From positions 1 to 7,342 of the forward strand of contig SKMM01000304.1 in NCBI GenBank assembly GCA_007121055.1: a stretch of DNA of 7,342 bases, given 5' to 3'. Below the pieces are notes generated by a model. That model worked only from the letters and a program-made list of their open reading frames with translations. It made no database searches and was not told where the DNA came from. This stretch comes from Paracoccaceae bacterium (GTDB lineage Bacteria > Pseudomonadota > Alphaproteobacteria > Rhodobacterales > Rhodobacteraceae). Both the position numbers and the translations under genes were made by a program. This document shows, in pieces, positions 5,771 to 7,342 of the stretch; position 1 is the first letter of the stretch; every line of letters starts with the position of its first letter.

Positions 5771-6169
5771 ATGGCGCGCAGGCAAGGGGGCGACGGGCTG
5801 TTCGGCTGGCGCTGGAGCGTCGGGCAACTCGTGCTGGCACTGGCCGCCATGGTGTTCCTCACCGTCGCACTGGGCTTCCTTCTGGCCGCCGCCTGGCAGG
5901 AGATCGCCCGCCGCAGCGACCCCGTCCTCGCAAGCCTCGCCCTTGCCGGCGCGACCGCCACCGTCGCGCTGATCCTTCTGATCCTCTCCAAGCTGCGTGG
6001 GCGCAGGCCAAGGCGCAGCGCGTCGCCCGACACCGATGCGGCCCTGCGCGCGCTCTTCGCCGAGGCCGGCCTGCGTGTGCCCGACCCCGGCGAGCGTCCG
6101 CCCCTGGTGGAGGCGTTCCTCTTCGGCCTCACCACCGCCCTGCGCCTCGGCCGTGGCCGCGACCGCTAG
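5771..6169 (+). CDS. YqjE / Holin-X family small membrane protein
   Basis: A predicted 132-residue inner-membrane protein with two hydrophobic helices at about 18-42 (VGQLVLALAAMVFLTVALGFLLAAA) and 53-74 (LASLALAGATATVALILLILSK). Basic residues follow the second helix (KLRGRRPRR), which suggests a cytoplasmic C-terminus. The tail of about 55 residues is soluble, with a possible amphipathic helix near 112-127. This two-helix layout next to a DUF883 gene fits the YqjE/Holin-X family, commonly annotated as phage holin family protein although mostly chromosomal and not linked to lysis. ATG 5771 is chosen because GGGGAGCA lies just upstream and the hydrophobic part starts soon after. The frame stays open far upstream, but that part does not look coding. 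Family membership is likely; the function is unknown. Confidence 0.7.
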   Translation: MARRQGGDGLFGWRWSVGQLVLALAAMVFLTVALGFLLAAAWQEIARRSDPVLASLALAGATATVALILLILSKLRGRRPRRSASPDTDAALRALFAEAGLRVPDPGERPPLVEAFLFGLTTALRLGRGRDR

Positions 6170-6289
6170 GCCCGAAGGCGCCCGGGCCCATCTGCCGCGG
6201 ACCCTGAGTTGGCGCCTCGCGGTCCCCCGGGCGACCACCGGACCGCGCGACGAGGCCGTCTTCATCTCCACCCGGTCGCCCGGAAAGGG

Positions 6290-6318
6290 TTGCCTGCGGG
6301 CCCGGCGCTCCGCATCCT
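6290..6318 (+). promoter_or_regulatory. Weak candidate promoter of the acyl-CoA synthetase gene
   Basis: TTGCCT (6290-6295) and CATCCT (6313-6318) are 17 bases apart in the 195-base gap after the Holin-X-like gene. The -10 is poor. A small hairpin, CCCGC-GGTCT-GCGGG (6329-6343), lies between it and the ribosome binding site. The rest of the gap (6170-6289) shows only GC-rich short repeats. Confidence 0.22.
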
Positions 6319-6364
6319 CGCGCCCGGCCCCGCGGTCTGCGGGCGCGCAGGGGGGAGGACCTTG

Positions 6365-7342
6365 ATGCCACGCAGCTTCACATCCGTCGCCGACCGTGAC
6401 GCCATCCAGGCCGAGGCCGCCTGGGACAGCATCGACACCCCCGCCACCGTGTACGGCGTGCTGACGCGCACCCGCGACCGCTTTCCCGACCGCCCCGCGC
6501 TGTCGTTCCAGATCACCTCCGGCCCGAAGGACCGCGCCGAGACGCTCACCTGGGCCGCCCTGCACGCCCGCGTCACCCAGGCTGCCAACCTGTTCCGCCG
6601 GCTTGGGATCGGTGAAGGCGATGTGGTCGCCTATGTGCTGCCCAACTGCAACGAGACCGCCGCGGTCCTGCTCGGGGGCATGACCGCCGGCATCGTCGCC
6701 CCCATCAACCCGCTGCTGGAACCCAGCGTCATCGCGGCGCTGCTGCGCGAGACCGGGGCGAAGGCGGTGGTGACGCTGCGGTCGATGCCCAAGACCGACG
6801 TGGCGCAGAAGGTGGCCGAGGCGGTGGTCCACGCCCCCGAGGTCCGCACCGTGCTCGAGGTGGACCTCAACCGCTACCTCTCGCCGCCCAAGAGCTGGAT
6901 CGTGCCGTTGATCCGCCCCAGGCTCGAGGTCCGCCACACCGCCCGCACCCTCGATTTCAATGCCGAGGCCGCGCGTGAGCCCGCCGACCGGCTGGCCTTC
7001 GACGCCCCCGACGCCGACCGGGTGGCCGCGATGTTCCACACCGGCGGCACCACGGGCCTGCCCAAGCTGGCGCAGCACCGCTTCGAGGGGATGATCTACA
7101 ACGGCTGGGTCGGCCACCGGCTGCTGTTCGACGAGCGCGACGTGCTGATCTGCCCGCTGCCGCTGTTCCACGTCTTCGCGGCCTATCCGATCCTGATGTC
7201 ATCGGTGACCTCTGGGGCGCATGTGGTGATGCCCACCCCGCAGGGCTACCGCGGGGAGGGCGTGTTCGACAATTTCTGGAAGCTGGTGGAGCGCTGGGGG
7301 GTGACCTTCATGATCACCGTGCCCACGGCGGTGGGGGCGCTG
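6365..7342 (+). CDS. AMP-forming acyl-CoA synthetase, N-terminal part (runs off the right edge)
   Basis: The first 326 codons of a gene that is open to the end of the window; the full protein is probably about 600 residues or more. It belongs to the ANL superfamily, whose members activate a carboxylic acid with ATP to an acyl-adenylate and then transfer the acyl group to CoA. The P-loop-like A3 motif TGGTTGLPK is at 226-234. Upstream are the usual N-terminal segments, LTWAALHARVTQAANLFRRL (61-80) and DVVAYVLPNCNE (86-97). Downstream is LICPLPLFHVFAAYPILMSS (262-281), the core segment with the conserved Pro-Leu-Phe-His. The AMP-binding YGxTE motif and the hinge lie outside the window, so chain-length preference cannot be judged. 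ATG 6365 has a strong GGAGG (6354-6358) six bases upstream. It is not evidently linked to the preceding genes. Confidence 0.92.
   Translation, partial: MPRSFTSVADRDAIQAEAAWDSIDTPATVYGVLTRTRDRFPDRPALSFQITSGPKDRAETLTWAALHARVTQAANLFRRLGIGEGDVVAYVLPNCNETAAVLLGGMTAGIVAPINPLLEPSVIAALLRETGAKAVVTLRSMPKTDVAQKVAEAVVHAPEVRTVLEVDLNRYLSPPKSWIVPLIRPRLEVRHTARTLDFNAEAAREPADRLAFDAPDADRVAAMFHTGGTTGLPKLAQHRFEGMIYNGWVGHRLLFDERDVLICPLPLFHVFAAYPILMSSVTSGAHVVMPTPQGYRGEGVFDNFWKLVERWGVTFMITVPTAVGAL

Noticed and set aside
5771..6169. Prophage remnant suggested by the holin-like protein
   Set aside because: No endolysin, integrase, structural gene or attachment site is nearby, and the Holin-X/YqjE family is mostly chromosomal and found next to DUF883 genes.
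5702..7171. Open frame (489 codons) on the minus strand over the Holin-X-like gene and the acyl-CoA synthetase gene
   Set aside because: It covers two plus-strand genes and a gap without any family motif. The Gly/Val/Arg/Gln-rich composition is that of an antisense shadow.

Overview
This is a strongly GC-rich stretch (about 70% by eye) of ordinary-looking bacterial chromosome. Gene content and protein style point to an alphaproteobacterium of the Rhodobacterales (Rhodobacteraceae in the broad sense). The clues are an AtpI-type ATP synthase subunit I start, a homo-oligomeric ATP sulfurylase fused to APS kinase, and weak -35 boxes of the TTG type. The taxonomic call is inference from recognised families, not from a marker gene.

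Layout. The left edge (1-116, minus) holds the first 38 residues of a probable AtpI, reading out of the window. A regulatory gap (117-351) follows, with an AT-rich island and a perfect inverted repeat. Next comes an ArsR-family winged-helix regulator (352-804, plus), convergent by 5 bases with an NAD(P)H-dependent FMN reductase (810-1382, minus). The reductase is divergent from a thiamine-diphosphate enzyme of the acetolactate synthase/pyruvate oxidase superfamily (1503-3155, plus). After a 146-base gap with two small hairpins comes a complete bifunctional sulfate adenylyltransferase/adenylylsulfate kinase (3302-5014, plus), which makes PAPS from sulfate in two steps. Two small membrane proteins follow, a DUF883/ElaB-YqjD-like protein (5134-5481) and a YqjE/Holin-X-like protein (5771-6169). 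The right edge is the N-terminal 326 residues of an AMP-forming acyl-CoA synthetase (6365 to beyond the window).

How they fit together. The best evidence for a local circuit is a shared palindrome, CAACC-N4-GGTTG. It occurs exactly twice by my reading, once just upstream of the arsR-like gene (285-298) and once in the divergent gap between the FMN reductase and the ThDP enzyme (1438-1451). In each case the GGTTG arm supplies the TTG of a plausible -35 box. This suggests the regulator represses itself and the divergent pair. The sulfate-activation enzyme, the two membrane proteins and the acyl-CoA synthetase show no clear functional link to this circuit. I see no RNA gene, CRISPR array, insertion sequence or prophage, and no strong sign of a wholly new multi-gene system.
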